A stretch of 32,607 bases of DNA from Planctomycetota bacterium (GTDB lineage: Bacteria > Planctomycetota > Uabimicrobiia > Uabimicrobiales > Uabimicrobiaceae). Location of the stretch: positions 1-32,607 of the forward strand of contig JAJDCR010000019.1 of NCBI GenBank assembly GCA_029260735.1, given 5' to 3'. Positions 16,082 to 24,498 of this stretch are shown here, in pieces. Under the pieces are notes generated by a model. The model saw only the letters and a list, made by a program, of their open reading frames with translations. It was not told where the DNA came from and did no database searches. Position 1 is the first letter of the stretch. Each line of letters begins with the position of its first letter. The translations under genes were made by a program, and so were the position numbers.

Positions 16082-18067
16082 ATGTCTAACCATGATGATA
16101 ATATAGAGAATATAGATGCAGAAGAGAACAATAGGCCATCAGAAGAAACTCCTTCATCTGAAAAATCAGAGAGCTCAGATGTCAACGCATCTTCTCCTAC
16201 TCCTCCTAATGTTCCTTCGTCTGGAGAAGAGTCTGCCCCAGTTAAGATAGAAACGGCTCAAATTAAAAAAGACTCTCCACCTGATGCTGCTCCTCACCGA
16301 GTGCCTCCACAAAACTCAAATTTGACTATGACCGAGAAATTCAAAAAGAGTATGGGATCTCGAAGAGGCTATGAAAAATACGACATTAAAGGAGAGTTAG
16401 CCCGCGGGGGAATGGGTATCATCTACCGTATTTTTGATAAAGAATTACGCCGCGCTTTGGTGATGAAAGTTTTGCAGTTACAAGAATCGCTGAGTGAAGA
16501 AGAGCGACAAAAAGAGTCGGCCAAGTTTATTGAAGAGGCTCGTATTACTGCGCAGTTGGAACACCCCAATGTTGTCCCTGTTCATGAAATGGGACTACTG
16601 GCAGACGACAATGTTTACTTTACGATGAAGATTGTCGAAGGAGAAGAGCTTTCTCTGATCGTAAAAAAACTTTCCCAAAAAGATCCCGCTACGGTAAAAA
16701 AATATAACAACCATAATCTTCTTACTATTTTTCGTAAAGTTTGTGACGCGATTGCTTTTGGCCATTCACGAGATATTCTCCACCGAGATATTAAACCTCA
16801 TAACATTATGATTGGTCAATACGGGGAAGCTCTGGTCATGGACTGGGGTCTAGGAAAGTACATTGGTGGTGACAACCCACCCGAAGAAGAACTTAAGGAC
16901 AACCGAGACGATTTAGTTTTAGAGCACCTAGACAAAACGGTAGAAGGAACGGTTTTAGGGACACCCCTTTACATGTCTCCTGAACAAGCTCGAGGGCTGA
17001 CTAAACAAATCGACAAATTGACAGATATTTACCTTTTAGGAGCGACTCTCTATCACATGATGACCTTCACTCCTCCTCATATTGGAAAAAATATCAATGA
17101 AGTTTTGATGAGTGCAGGTTTCGGACGTTTTCATCCACCCGAAGTTCGTAATCCTGGCCAACAAATTCCTCAAGAACTTTGCCGAATTATTATGAAGGCG
17201 ATGGCTCTAAGAAAAGAAGAGCGTTACCAAACGGTCCAAGAAATGTCCTCTGACATTGATGCTTTGATGTCGGGAAATGTTTATTCGGAACCCATCATTG
17301 TGAAAAAGGGAGAGTTCTTAATTCGGGAGGGAGAAGAAGGGAAAGAAGCCTACTCCATTGTCAACGGAAGAGTTGATATCTTCAAAGAAATTGGAGGGAA
17401 AAGCGTTCTCTTGGCTACGATTGGCCCAGGTAGTGTGGTCGGAGAAATGGGACTGATTACCACAGCCAAACGTTCTGCTGATGTCGTTGCCGCCGAAGAT
17501 ACTGAAGTCATTGAAATTGATAATAAACGATTGAAAGAGGTTTTTGATCGCATGCCTCCTTGGACAGAAAAAATCGTTTCGACTTTGGCTGATCGTTTAA
17601 CAACAGCCAATAACAATGCTCATCCTCTTTTAATTGGTGACCCTTGCTACCATGTTCTTAATCAACTAGGAATGACAGCTACTTTACTTACGGTAAAGGA
17701 AAGAGCAGGAAAGGTAGAGAATATTGAGATCGATTTCACTAAGGTAGTAGAAGAAATTGCAGCAAACCTTTCTTTGCCTACTCAGAAAGTGTATGAGCCT
17801 GTGTTGAACTTAGTCGATACGGAAATTTGCGAATGGGTGGGAAGCGAAAAATTCCGATTCAAGAATTTTTTGGTCTTTTGCCATGTGCTTGACTTTGTCC
17901 GAGGAATTTTTGAGGTGCAAAAATCTCTCAAGTGGGTTGGGCCTTTGCCTGCACTAGAAGGAGAAAACAAAATCCTCCGCATCAAAGTAGCAGCAAAACT
18001 TTCTAAAGAAGTACGAAATTTCTTGGCCGATATTCCCATGTATGCAAAATTGATCGAAGAAGACTAA
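16082..18067 (+). CDS. Ser/Thr protein kinase with C-terminal cyclic-nucleotide-binding domain
   Basis: The product is 661 residues. Residues 1-95 are acidic, Ser/Pro-rich and probably disordered. Residues about 100-395 form a PknB-type kinase: ARGGMGIIYR loop, Lys129 (VMKVL), Glu151/152 helix C, HRDIKPHN (Asp236), MDWGLGK (Asp254; DWG replaces DFG, as is common in planctomycetes) and GTPLYMSPEQARG. Residues about 404-515 are a cNMP-binding domain whose phosphate cassette (VGEMGLITTAKRSADV) keeps the Glu and Arg (R464) that bind the cyclic phosphate. Residues about 535-661 are helical and unrecognised. No transmembrane helix is seen, so this is a cytoplasmic kinase. The layout recalls cGMP- or cAMP-dependent kinases but in reverse order, suggesting control by a cyclic nucleotide; no cyclase is nearby. 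A strong terminator follows. Confidence 0.92.
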   Translation: MSNHDDNIENIDAEENNRPSEETPSSEKSESSDVNASSPTPPNVPSSGEESAPVKIETAQIKKDSPPDAAPHRVPPQNSNLTMTEKFKKSMGSRRGYEKYDIKGELARGGMGIIYRIFDKELRRALVMKVLQLQESLSEEERQKESAKFIEEARITAQLEHPNVVPVHEMGLLADDNVYFTMKIVEGEELSLIVKKLSQKDPATVKKYNNHNLLTIFRKVCDAIAFGHSRDILHRDIKPHNIMIGQYGEALVMDWGLGKYIGGDNPPEEELKDNRDDLVLEHLDKTVEGTVLGTPLYMSPEQARGLTKQIDKLTDIYLLGATLYHMMTFTPPHIGKNINEVLMSAGFGRFHPPEVRNPGQQIPQELCRIIMKAMALRKEERYQTVQEMSSDIDALMSGNVYSEPIIVKKGEFLIREGEEGKEAYSIVNGRVDIFKEIGGKSVLLATIGPGSVVGEMGLITTAKRSADVVAAEDTEVIEIDNKRLKEVFDRMPPWTEKIVSTLADRLTTANNNAHPLLIGDPCYHVLNQLGMTATLLTVKERAGKVENIEIDFTKVVEEIAANLSLPTQKVYEPVLNLVDTEICEWVGSEKFRFKNFLVFCHVLDFVRGIFEVQKSLKWVGPLPALEGENKILRIKVAAKLSKEVRNFLADIPMYAKLIEED

Positions 18068-18100
18068 GGAAAATTTACTTACTCATCATAGACTGTTTTG

Positions 18101-18134
18101 AAAAGCCTGCTTTTTGTTAGAGAAGCAGGCTTTT
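18101..18134 (+). terminator. Intrinsic terminator after the kinase gene
   Basis: A perfect 11-bp stem (AAAAGCCTGCT 18101-18111, AGCAGGCTTTT 18124-18134) with a 12-nt loop is followed by more T residues (TGTTTA). It lies 33 nt after the kinase stop. It also shows that the phosphatase gene does not start at the in-frame ATG at 18098. Confidence 0.9.
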
Positions 18135-18175
18135 TGTTTAGGGCACTCAGAATTTACAAAAGAAAGAACTTTTCT

Positions 18176-18649
18176 ATGAAAAAGATACTTTTTGTCTGTT
18201 TGGGAAATATTTGCCGCTCTCCTGCTGCTGAAGGGGTGATGCAAGCACTTGTTGCTCAAAAAAGCCTAGATAAAGAGATTTTTTGTGACTCTGCCGGAAC
18301 AGCTGGCTACCATATAGGAGAACCGGCAGACGCTCGCATGAGAAAACATGCTAAAAAACGAAACTATTCTTTGAATAGTCGCTCTCGCCAATTTGATGCG
18401 AGAAAAGACTTTTTGGAATTTGATTATATTCTTACGATGGATGACAATAACTACCACAATGTTTGTGCACAAGATGAAGATAAAAAGTACCATCATAAGA
18501 TTCATCGTATGGTCGATTTTTGCCAAAAAAAGAAAGTATCAGAGGTTCCCGACCCATACTATGGAGGAGACCAAGGATTTGAAAATGTGATGGATATCTT
18601 AGAGGATGCCTGCGAACAGCTTTTAGAGCACGTTAGAAAAAATGGATAA
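18176..18649 (+). CDS. Low-molecular-weight protein-tyrosine-phosphatase family protein
   Basis: The 157-residue product has the normal family length. The P-loop CLGNICRS (Cys8, Arg14) starts right after the N-terminal strand, and the general acid lies in VPDPYYGG (Asp126). The start is ATG at 18176 because this is where family members begin; an upstream in-frame ATG at 18098 overlaps the terminator. The gene overlaps the next one, a fructosamine-kinase homologue, by 8 nt. In animals a close relative acts as a protein-ribulosamine-5-phosphatase, and bacterial genes of this family often sit beside fructosamine-kinase homologues, so repair of sugar-damaged proteins is a better guess here than tyrosine signalling. 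No exopolysaccharide genes are near. The ribosome binding site is weak. Confidence 0.92.
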   Translation: MKKILFVCLGNICRSPAAEGVMQALVAQKSLDKEIFCDSAGTAGYHIGEPADARMRKHAKKRNYSLNSRSRQFDARKDFLEFDYILTMDDNNYHNVCAQDEDKKYHHKIHRMVDFCQKKKVSEVPDPYYGGDQGFENVMDILEDACEQLLEHVRKNG

Positions 18650-19523
18650 GGTAATTCGAGAAAAAGTGGAAGAATGGGGAAAAAGTAAGGCAATATCTTG
18701 CCAAAGTGTGAGCGGAGGTTGTATTGCTCAGGCCACGAAAATTGTTTTCGAGTCCGGGCAAATATGTTTTCTGAAAACGATGCAGCAATCTTCTTCTGAA
18801 TCATTAGATATCTTTCAAAAAGAGGCTCATGGATTAGAGGAACTTGCCAAAGCTAAAGCTATTTATGTTCCTAAGGTTTACCTCGCAGAAAAAGATTTTT
18901 TGCTTCTTGAGTGGGTGGAAAACAAACCTAGTCGTCAAACAGATTCCTTTTGGGAAATTTTTGGCCAACAGTTTTCTCATTTACATCGGTTCCAAGGAGA
19001 ATCTTTTGGCTTTTTTGAAAACAACTATCTGGGAAGCTCTCGGCAAGAAAACTGCGCCTCTGGATCGGCTTTAAAAAACTGGTGTGACTTTTACCACCAA
19101 CACCGCCTTCTTTTTCAAATAAAATTAGCCGAAAAAAATGGCTATGGAAAAAAAGAACTTCTCTCCACATTTGCTTGTTTAGAGAAAAAACTGCCGGAAA
19201 TCCTCTCCGGTAGTGAAGAGCCTCCTTCTCTTTTGCACGGTGATCTGTGGGGAGGAAATTACTTAGTTAGTGAAGTAGGGAAACCCGTTTTAATAGATCC
19301 TGCTGTTTATTATGGGCATCGAGAAGCCGATCTTGCCATGACTCATCTCTTTGGAGGTTTTGGCGAAAGGTTTTATCAATCCTATGAAGAGTCTTATCCT
19401 TTGTCTTTAGGACATGAAGAAAGACTAAATATCTACAAGCTATATCATATTCTAAATCATCTCAATTTATTTGGTATGGGTTACTATTCGCAAGCTTTGC
19501 GTCTGATGAAGTACTATCTCTAA
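18642..19523 (+). CDS. Fructosamine/ribulosamine-3-kinase family protein
   Basis: The 293-residue product has the usual family length. It has the aminoglycoside-phosphotransferase fold: Lys45 (CFLK) and Glu61 for ATP, the catalytic loop LLHGDLWGGN (His199, Asp201, Asn206) and the metal-binding LIDPAVYYGHREADLAM (Asp219). HGDLWGGN and DPAVYYGHREADLAM are the hallmarks of fructosamine kinases. Bacterial members mostly phosphorylate ribulosamines or erythrulosamines on proteins at O-3, which makes the sugar fall off and frees the lysine. The 8-nt overlap with the phosphatase gene suggests that the phosphatase first removes a 5-phosphate and this kinase then acts. The start is ATG at 18642. Three envelope-protein genes follow closely. 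Confidence 0.93.
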   Translation: MDKVIREKVEEWGKSKAISCQSVSGGCIAQATKIVFESGQICFLKTMQQSSSESLDIFQKEAHGLEELAKAKAIYVPKVYLAEKDFLLLEWVENKPSRQTDSFWEIFGQQFSHLHRFQGESFGFFENNYLGSSRQENCASGSALKNWCDFYHQHRLLFQIKLAEKNGYGKKELLSTFACLEKKLPEILSGSEEPPSLLHGDLWGGNYLVSEVGKPVLIDPAVYYGHREADLAMTHLFGGFGERFYQSYEESYPLSLGHEERLNIYKLYHILNHLNLFGMGYYSQALRLMKYYL

Positions 19524-19537
19524 CAGAGGAGAGATCT

Positions 19538-20149
19538 ATGCGCTTTAGAATTTTTTTACTTTTTTTCGTGGTGAGTGGTTCTCTCACGGGCTGTTCTATT
19601 TTTGATTCGACAGTAGAGCCGAGTTATACAAAAATAATTAATCCGCTCAAGGTTCAAAAAGCAACTTCTCTTAAACTCCACCCGATAATATCCCAACGAA
19701 ATTTAGAGTATGCTGGGGTAAAAAAAAGCGAATATGGGCTTGTGCTCGCGAATATATATACAAAGCCTGAACCAGAAAAAGTTTTTCGACAAGCTTTAGA
19801 AATGGAATTGCAAGAGGCCGGTTTTCTTCTCGGAGAAGACTCTTCTTTTTTAGGTTTGAAAGTTAATCTTCTCGATTTTTTTGTTGAACCACAAATTAAT
19901 TACTTTTATGCTACAGTCTGTGGAGTAGTAGAGGCCGAGATCACAATCCAAACGCCACAGGGAGATAACTATACCCGCAAATTTAAGGGGATTAGTAAAA
20001 TCTATGCTCCTATTTGGTATTCGACAATACCAATTTGGGGGGACGAAGTCTATGCCTCGGCTTTTGAATATGCCTTGAGAAACTTTTTAGAGAAGTCATT
20101 AAAAGGGGTTATCGAAATAGTTGACTTAATAGAAAATTCTCAGTCCTAG
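19538..20149 (+). CDS. Lipoprotein, possibly YajG-like
   Basis: The 203-residue product has a signal peptide and lipobox LTGC (Cys19). The mature part alternates strands and helices: KATSLKLHPI, an EKVFRQALEMELQEAGF helix, and later strands around AEITIQTPQGD. This recalls the YajG family of small lipoproteins of unknown function, but the match is by eye. The ribosome binding site GAGGAG is good and the gap from the kinase gene is only 14 nt, so it is likely in the same operon. A membrane-bound role next to deglycation enzymes is unexplained. Confidence 0.75.
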   Translation: MRFRIFLLFFVVSGSLTGCSIFDSTVEPSYTKIINPLKVQKATSLKLHPIISQRNLEYAGVKKSEYGLVLANIYTKPEPEKVFRQALEMELQEAGFLLGEDSSFLGLKVNLLDFFVEPQINYFYATVCGVVEAEITIQTPQGDNYTRKFKGISKIYAPIWYSTIPIWGDEVYASAFEYALRNFLEKSLKGVIEIVDLIENSQS

Positions 20150-20186
20150 GCCATACTAAATAAGCTCTAAATGCAGAAAGAAAATA

Positions 20187-21644
20187 ATGGAAAAATACAC
20201 CTTATTTTGCCTAATTTTGTCTGTTTTTCTTCTATGTGCTTGCAGTGAATTAGAATACATCAACTTGAAAGATACAACAGAAGAAAACTGGAAACACTAC
20301 GCATCAAAAGATAGCACAGGTACTCCTATTTCTTCTCCTCGCATCATTGAAACTGCATCGGAGGGGCAGAAAGAAAAAAAGATAAGCCAAGAGAGCTTTC
20401 CTCAGCCCTACAAAACTCCCTTGGCCGGGAGTTCTTGGGACTTTAATATGGAAGAGGGCGAGGTCCAAGTGCTACCTGTTTTGCCGATTGATTTAGATAT
20501 TGATGAACGCGAGGTTGCTATTTCTGCTCGGGATCGAAGTACGGTTGCTGCTTTGAACTTGGGAACTTCTATTGTTTTCCCAAACGTCGGAGGCGATACA
20601 TTTGTTCCCTTTGGTGCTTTTTTCTATAAAACTCAGTCGGCCGATTCTTCCCAGCGTTTTCAAGCTATCTTGGCAGGAGTTGCTAACTTTGTTGACTATG
20701 CTGATGGAAGTTGGAATGACAGTGGTTGGGAAGCGGTTTTTCACGCTGAAAACGTTACTATCCCGGTCGGACAAACTGAAACAATTGAAGGCAACCGAGC
20801 CAATTTTACGGAAATCGAAACCGGGCACACCAGCGGAGGCATTGGCTTAGGCTGGTATACTCCAGTAGCTCCTTATCATGTCGACAGCTATTTTTCTGTA
20901 CAATTGCTTTATGAGTTAGAGTATCTCTATAGTAGCGGAGAAGATGAAACCGGAGATGATGTTATTTTGCCCCCAGATACTTTTGTTCATCGACTTCATT
21001 TGCGTTTCCGTTGGGATAGCTTGGATCGCAACTTTATCGAACTCCCTCACAAAGGCTGGGCTTTTGGAGGAGACGTCATTCTCGCTTGGAGAGATCGCTG
21101 GCGAGACCATCAATTTAGTGACGTCTTTGTCTTCGACAAAGACGACACTAAAGATTATTTTAAGACAAGCGCTTATTTTGTTGGAGCTCTAGCGATTCCC
21201 AATTTCTCGGAGCGCCATCGGGTTATTATAACAGGACACGCGGGGTGGATGCCCGCTCAAAACTGGGATCGTTTCTCAGCCCTACGGGTAGGAGGAGGTC
21301 CTCCTGGAGGAGAAACCAATAGTCTATACAGGCCTATTTTTCCAGGCGCTCTCTTTAACCAGTTTATTGCCGAAAAATATCTGGTTTTTAGTGCGGAGTA
21401 TCGCTTTGAATTTAACTTTTTCCTTTTCCTTCACGTAAGAGCCACTTGGATTTTGGGAGAGTTTGGCTTTCTCAAGCTCAACCAACTCGACACCGAAGAT
21501 TACGGAAGTGCTTTGAGTGTGGGAGTGACCAGCGGCTTCCTGTGGGATTCCTTACTATACTTTGAATACAGCCTGGACGACGGTTTCATTCGACAAGGTG
21601 AAAGTGGGTCCAGTGTTTTGGTTAGTGTATCGAAAAGCTTTTAG
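20187..21644 (+). CDS. Putative outer-membrane lipoprotein with beta-barrel-like C-terminus
   Basis: The 485-residue product has a signal peptide and lipobox LCAC (Cys19), then a short low-complexity linker to about residue 100. The rest is rich in alternating aromatic/hydrophobic strands (SAEYRFEFNFFLFLHVRATW, then LLYFEYSLDDGF). It ends in FVSV-like LVSVSKSF with a terminal Phe, as outer-membrane barrels do. I do not recognise a family. Acidic residues and many Trp/Tyr also fit an exposed beta protein. It lies 37 nt after the previous gene and 10 nt before the next. The ribosome binding site is weak (AGAAAG). Confidence 0.7.
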   Translation: MEKYTLFCLILSVFLLCACSELEYINLKDTTEENWKHYASKDSTGTPISSPRIIETASEGQKEKKISQESFPQPYKTPLAGSSWDFNMEEGEVQVLPVLPIDLDIDEREVAISARDRSTVAALNLGTSIVFPNVGGDTFVPFGAFFYKTQSADSSQRFQAILAGVANFVDYADGSWNDSGWEAVFHAENVTIPVGQTETIEGNRANFTEIETGHTSGGIGLGWYTPVAPYHVDSYFSVQLLYELEYLYSSGEDETGDDVILPPDTFVHRLHLRFRWDSLDRNFIELPHKGWAFGGDVILAWRDRWRDHQFSDVFVFDKDDTKDYFKTSAYFVGALAIPNFSERHRVIITGHAGWMPAQNWDRFSALRVGGGPPGGETNSLYRPIFPGALFNQFIAEKYLVFSAEYRFEFNFFLFLHVRATWILGEFGFLKLNQLDTEDYGSALSVGVTSGFLWDSLLYFEYSLDDGFIRQGESGSSVLVSVSKSF

Positions 21645-21654
21645 GACAACTACT

Positions 21655-22824
21655 ATGAAAAATATTTTTTGCTTCTTTTTTGGGATGATTCTTATGCTTA
21701 CTTCTTCTGCTTGGGCAGACCTAACTCACCAAGAGTACAAGTCGCCCCCCAGTACTTTTTATCGTTACCTTGATTTTAAAGATATAAGTGAATTCAATAG
21801 AGATGACAAGACCTGCGAAGGGCAATCCGAAGAGTGGCAGCGCCAGATGCAAAGGTTGGGGCAAGATTTTTCCAGAGCCAAAGTGAGAAGTGTTTACTTT
21901 GTTCACGGAACTTTTGCCGGGGATGATCCTGTGGGAATCGTTACCTTAATCAAAGCTATTTATCCTGACTTAAGCCCTACAGTGGAAGATAGTCTACGTG
22001 ATTTACTCAAGAAAAAAAGTGATACTCTTTTAGCGGATAGCGGGAATTATTTACCAGAGTATATCTCTCTTTTTGAAAAAGCTATCGGAGGGCAAATTCC
22101 TTGCCGTGCTTTCAATTGGTCTTCGGCTAACCACCACATAGCTCGCCTACAAGCCACTGTTCGCTTAGCACGTAGCTTAGCAGAAACCATCGACCAAGAA
22201 AAAATAAACAAAGAAGAGAGAATTCTTTTAGTGGGCCATAGCCACGCAGGCCAACTCTTTGCTCTTTTGACTAATTTTTTAGCTAATTCCGAAGGAGTCG
22301 AAGAGCTGCTTCAAATTGCTCAAGATTCTGGAGAAAACGTAGACGATATGAAAGAGAATTTAAGCAAGCTAGCTAATGTCCAGCTAGACATCGCTACTTT
22401 CGGAACTCCTCCTCGCTATGGATGGGGAAAAGGAGACTACCGCTTGCTCAATGTTATTAACCACCGTGGCCCAGGATACTTAGGAGGAGATATTCTTGGC
22501 CTCCTTAACACCGAAGATGGAGACTACGTCCAACAATGGGGAATTGCCGGAACCGATATACTCGCCTCGACATCATTAGAGAGAGATCTCAATAAAAGCC
22601 TAGACAAAATTTTAGGCCCCGGTCGCGATCGCCTTTTTTGGCTGAACAACGTCAAAGTAAAAATGCGAGTTCCTCACTACGGAAACACGCTTCTCGTAAA
22701 CTATAAAGACAGTAGCTCTTTCTTTCCCAATGTTCTAAGTACTTTTTTTGGCCACGGAACTTATACCAAATACGAAGCTCTTCTTTTTAACACTGACTTG
22801 ATTGTGGAAGAGTTGTATCGGTAG
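21655..22824 (+). CDS. Secreted alpha/beta hydrolase (lipase/esterase-like)
   Basis: The product is 389 residues from ATG at 21655. It has a signal peptide of about 21 residues (ending SSAWA), preceded by AGGA at eight bases; an in-frame ATG at 21562 lies inside the previous gene and would bury the signal. The oxyanion motif is YFVHGTFAGDD (His84-Gly85) and the nucleophile elbow is VGHSHAGQ (Ser196). The acid could be Asp273 or a nearby residue and the histidine may be in FFGHGTY near the end. The fold is of the lipase type, with an unusual His next to Ser on both sides. The substrate is unknown. It is the last gene of the run that starts with the phosphatase. Confidence 0.8.
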   Translation: MKNIFCFFFGMILMLTSSAWADLTHQEYKSPPSTFYRYLDFKDISEFNRDDKTCEGQSEEWQRQMQRLGQDFSRAKVRSVYFVHGTFAGDDPVGIVTLIKAIYPDLSPTVEDSLRDLLKKKSDTLLADSGNYLPEYISLFEKAIGGQIPCRAFNWSSANHHIARLQATVRLARSLAETIDQEKINKEERILLVGHSHAGQLFALLTNFLANSEGVEELLQIAQDSGENVDDMKENLSKLANVQLDIATFGTPPRYGWGKGDYRLLNVINHRGPGYLGGDILGLLNTEDGDYVQQWGIAGTDILASTSLERDLNKSLDKILGPGRDRLFWLNNVKVKMRVPHYGNTLLVNYKDSSSFFPNVLSTFFGHGTYTKYEALLFNTDLIVEELYR

Positions 22825-22956
22825 ACAGTTTACCAAAATTATTAGTTCTTGAGATTTATTTCGATAATTATAGAAAAAATAAAAAATTCGTGATAGAATT
22901 CAAATAATAGAAATTTTTTAAAGAAACTAGCTTATTTTGGATGAAAGGAAAATTCA

Positions 22957-23595
22957 ATGGGTTTTCAGAAGAAAAGTGTTTTTATTTTATTGTTGTTGGT
23001 ATGTGCAACCTTAACTCAGGTTTATTCTGCCGCGATTTTATTCACAGATCGAGCCACTTTTTTAAGTAATCTCGGAGTAGTTGGTTTTGAAAGTTTCGAA
23101 ACACTTCCTAATTTAGGAAACCAAAGCTCTATCACAACCCCTTCTTTTACAGTAACTAATTCAGCTGGTCTCATTTCAGCTCCAGGGACCCCTAGTTTTA
23201 CTGTCACTGATGGCACAAGGAATCTGCAAGTGTCAGCTAGTTCCTCTTCGCCTGTTGTCTTTAATTTTTCAAACGGAATTAGAGCCTTTGGAACAGACCT
23301 ATCAGATGCACTTGACTTTGGTGTCGCGGGCCATTCATTGACATTAACTACTAATAACGGAGAGAGTTTTTCTCCAGCTATAGTAAGCCCTATACCAAAC
23401 CAAGCGGTAGTTTTTGTTGGAATTATCGCCGATGCCGATTTTACAACAGTCTCCTTCAGTCATAGCACTGGGAGCGATGGTTATGCCTTTGATTCTGTTG
23501 TTTTTTCTGAAGGCACAGTCCCTGAGCCTTCTAGTTTAGTCTTTGGTTTTTTAGCTATTCTAGCGATGATGCATAGTCGGATTAAGAATTCTTAA
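22957..23595 (+). CDS. PEP-CTERM surface protein
   Basis: The 212-residue product has a signal peptide (about 1-24) and a beta-rich middle (residues 28-185) beginning ILFTDRATFLSNLG and VGFESFETLP, a start seen in several PEP-CTERM families. The sorting tail is VPEPSSLVFGFLAILAM followed by a basic end (HSRIKNS). AAGGAA lies before the ATG. The 132-bp AT-rich stretch upstream suggests its own promoter, but I find no clean pair of boxes. It is a second exosortase substrate besides the LamG protein. A hairpin at 23607 follows. Confidence 0.88.
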   Translation: MGFQKKSVFILLLLVCATLTQVYSAAILFTDRATFLSNLGVVGFESFETLPNLGNQSSITTPSFTVTNSAGLISAPGTPSFTVTDGTRNLQVSASSSSPVVFNFSNGIRAFGTDLSDALDFGVAGHSLTLTTNNGESFSPAIVSPIPNQAVVFVGIIADADFTTVSFSHSTGSDGYAFDSVVFSEGTVPEPSSLVFGFLAILAMMHSRIKNS

Positions 23596-23606
23596 TTGAA
23601 GAGGAA

Positions 23607-23648
23607 AAGGTGCGACATTAAAATGATAGATCAATTGTGTCGCACCTT
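23607..23648. terminator. Hairpin between convergent genes
   Basis: Perfect 11-bp arms AAGGTGCGACA (23607-23617) and TGTCGCACCTT (23638-23648) surround a 20-nt loop. It lies between stops at 23595 (+) and 23665 (-). On the minus strand the stem is followed by a short T-run; on the plus strand there is none, so termination may be stronger for the minus-strand gene. Confidence 0.65.
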
Positions 23649-23664
23649 CAGAAGAGTTGTAACT

Positions 23665-24423
23665 CTAATAAGACTTAGTCGGATTGGTAAAAATATAGGG
23701 TTTGTCTTTTGTGATCATGATAGTGTGCTCTTTTTGAGCGCTGTAAAATTTTGGGTGATATAAGCCCCAGCCATCTTTTGCTTTACGGATCCAAGTACCT
23801 CCGTTGGAGATAAATGGCTCGACCGCAACAATGCAGTTTTCTTCAAAAACTCGTTTGTCGTCTTCATCAAAGAAGCTGGCAATAAACTCAGGTTTTTCGT
23901 GCAAAGAACGTCCGACTCCGTGCCCACCTAAATTTTCAATGATGGTGAAGCCAAAAGAGTCCGCTACTTTTTCCACTTCTTTCCCTAAAGCCGAGATCTT
24001 TCCTCCAGCTGTGGCTTTCTTTAAAGCCATGTTCAGAGATTTTTTAGCGGCTTTGCACAAACGTTTCTTGAACTCATCTCCCTTACCACCGACGAGAAAA
24101 GACTCTCCATTATCCGCGTAGTATCCATCTAAATGAGCGGAGACATCAATGTTAAGGAGATCTCCTTCTTTGATGATCGTTGGGCTGGGAATACCATGAG
24201 CAGTTGTTTTTTCCAGGCTAATACAGGTGAAACCAGGAAAACTGTAAACAGTTTTGGGAGCAGAAAAAGCTCCATGCTCCTCTAAAAATTTTCCGGCCAT
24301 TTCATCCAACTCTAAAGTACTCATACCCGGCCGAGCTTTGGCTTTCAAAAATGCGAGACAGTTTGCCACAATGGAGCCTATTTTTTTCATTTTTTCAAAC
24401 TGCTCTGAAGTATCTATCGACAT
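23665..24423 (-). CDS. map: Type I methionine aminopeptidase
   Basis: The product is 252 residues from ATG at 24423 (complement). It is preferred over the in-frame ATG at 24441, whose bases form the ribosome binding site GGAGGAAAGG for the later one. The five metal ligands are present: Asp93, Asp104, His168, Glu202 and Glu232 (LLNIDVSAHLDGYYAD, GGHGVGRSLHEKP, VAVEPF, KEHTIMIT), plus His76 (AHGIP). It removes the initiator Met from nascent proteins in the cytoplasm. It has the short form, without an N-terminal zinc extension. It is next to, but not overlapping, the ChaC gene; the 75-bp gap may hold its own promoter. Confidence 0.95.
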   Translation of the reverse strand: MSIDTSEQFEKMKKIGSIVANCLAFLKAKARPGMSTLELDEMAGKFLEEHGAFSAPKTVYSFPGFTCISLEKTTAHGIPSPTIIKEGDLLNIDVSAHLDGYYADNGESFLVGGKGDEFKKRLCKAAKKSLNMALKKATAGGKISALGKEVEKVADSFGFTIIENLGGHGVGRSLHEKPEFIASFFDEDDKRVFEENCIVAVEPFISNGGTWIRKAKDGWGLYHPKFYSAQKEHTIMITKDKPYIFTNPTKSY

Positions 24424-24498
24424 AATGAACCTTTCCTCCATGATAAAATATTTAAGGCACTATCATACTGATTGAGGAAAAGATTGACAAGATATTTT

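Noticed and set aside
18098..18175. Upstream in-frame ATG that would extend the phosphatase by 26 residues.
   Set aside because: The extension runs through the kinase terminator, has no ribosome binding site and would precede the normal family N-terminus.
21562..21654. Upstream ATG for the secreted hydrolase.
   Set aside because: It lies inside the previous gene and would place a polar stretch before a clear signal peptide; the ATG at 21655 has AGGA at the right distance.
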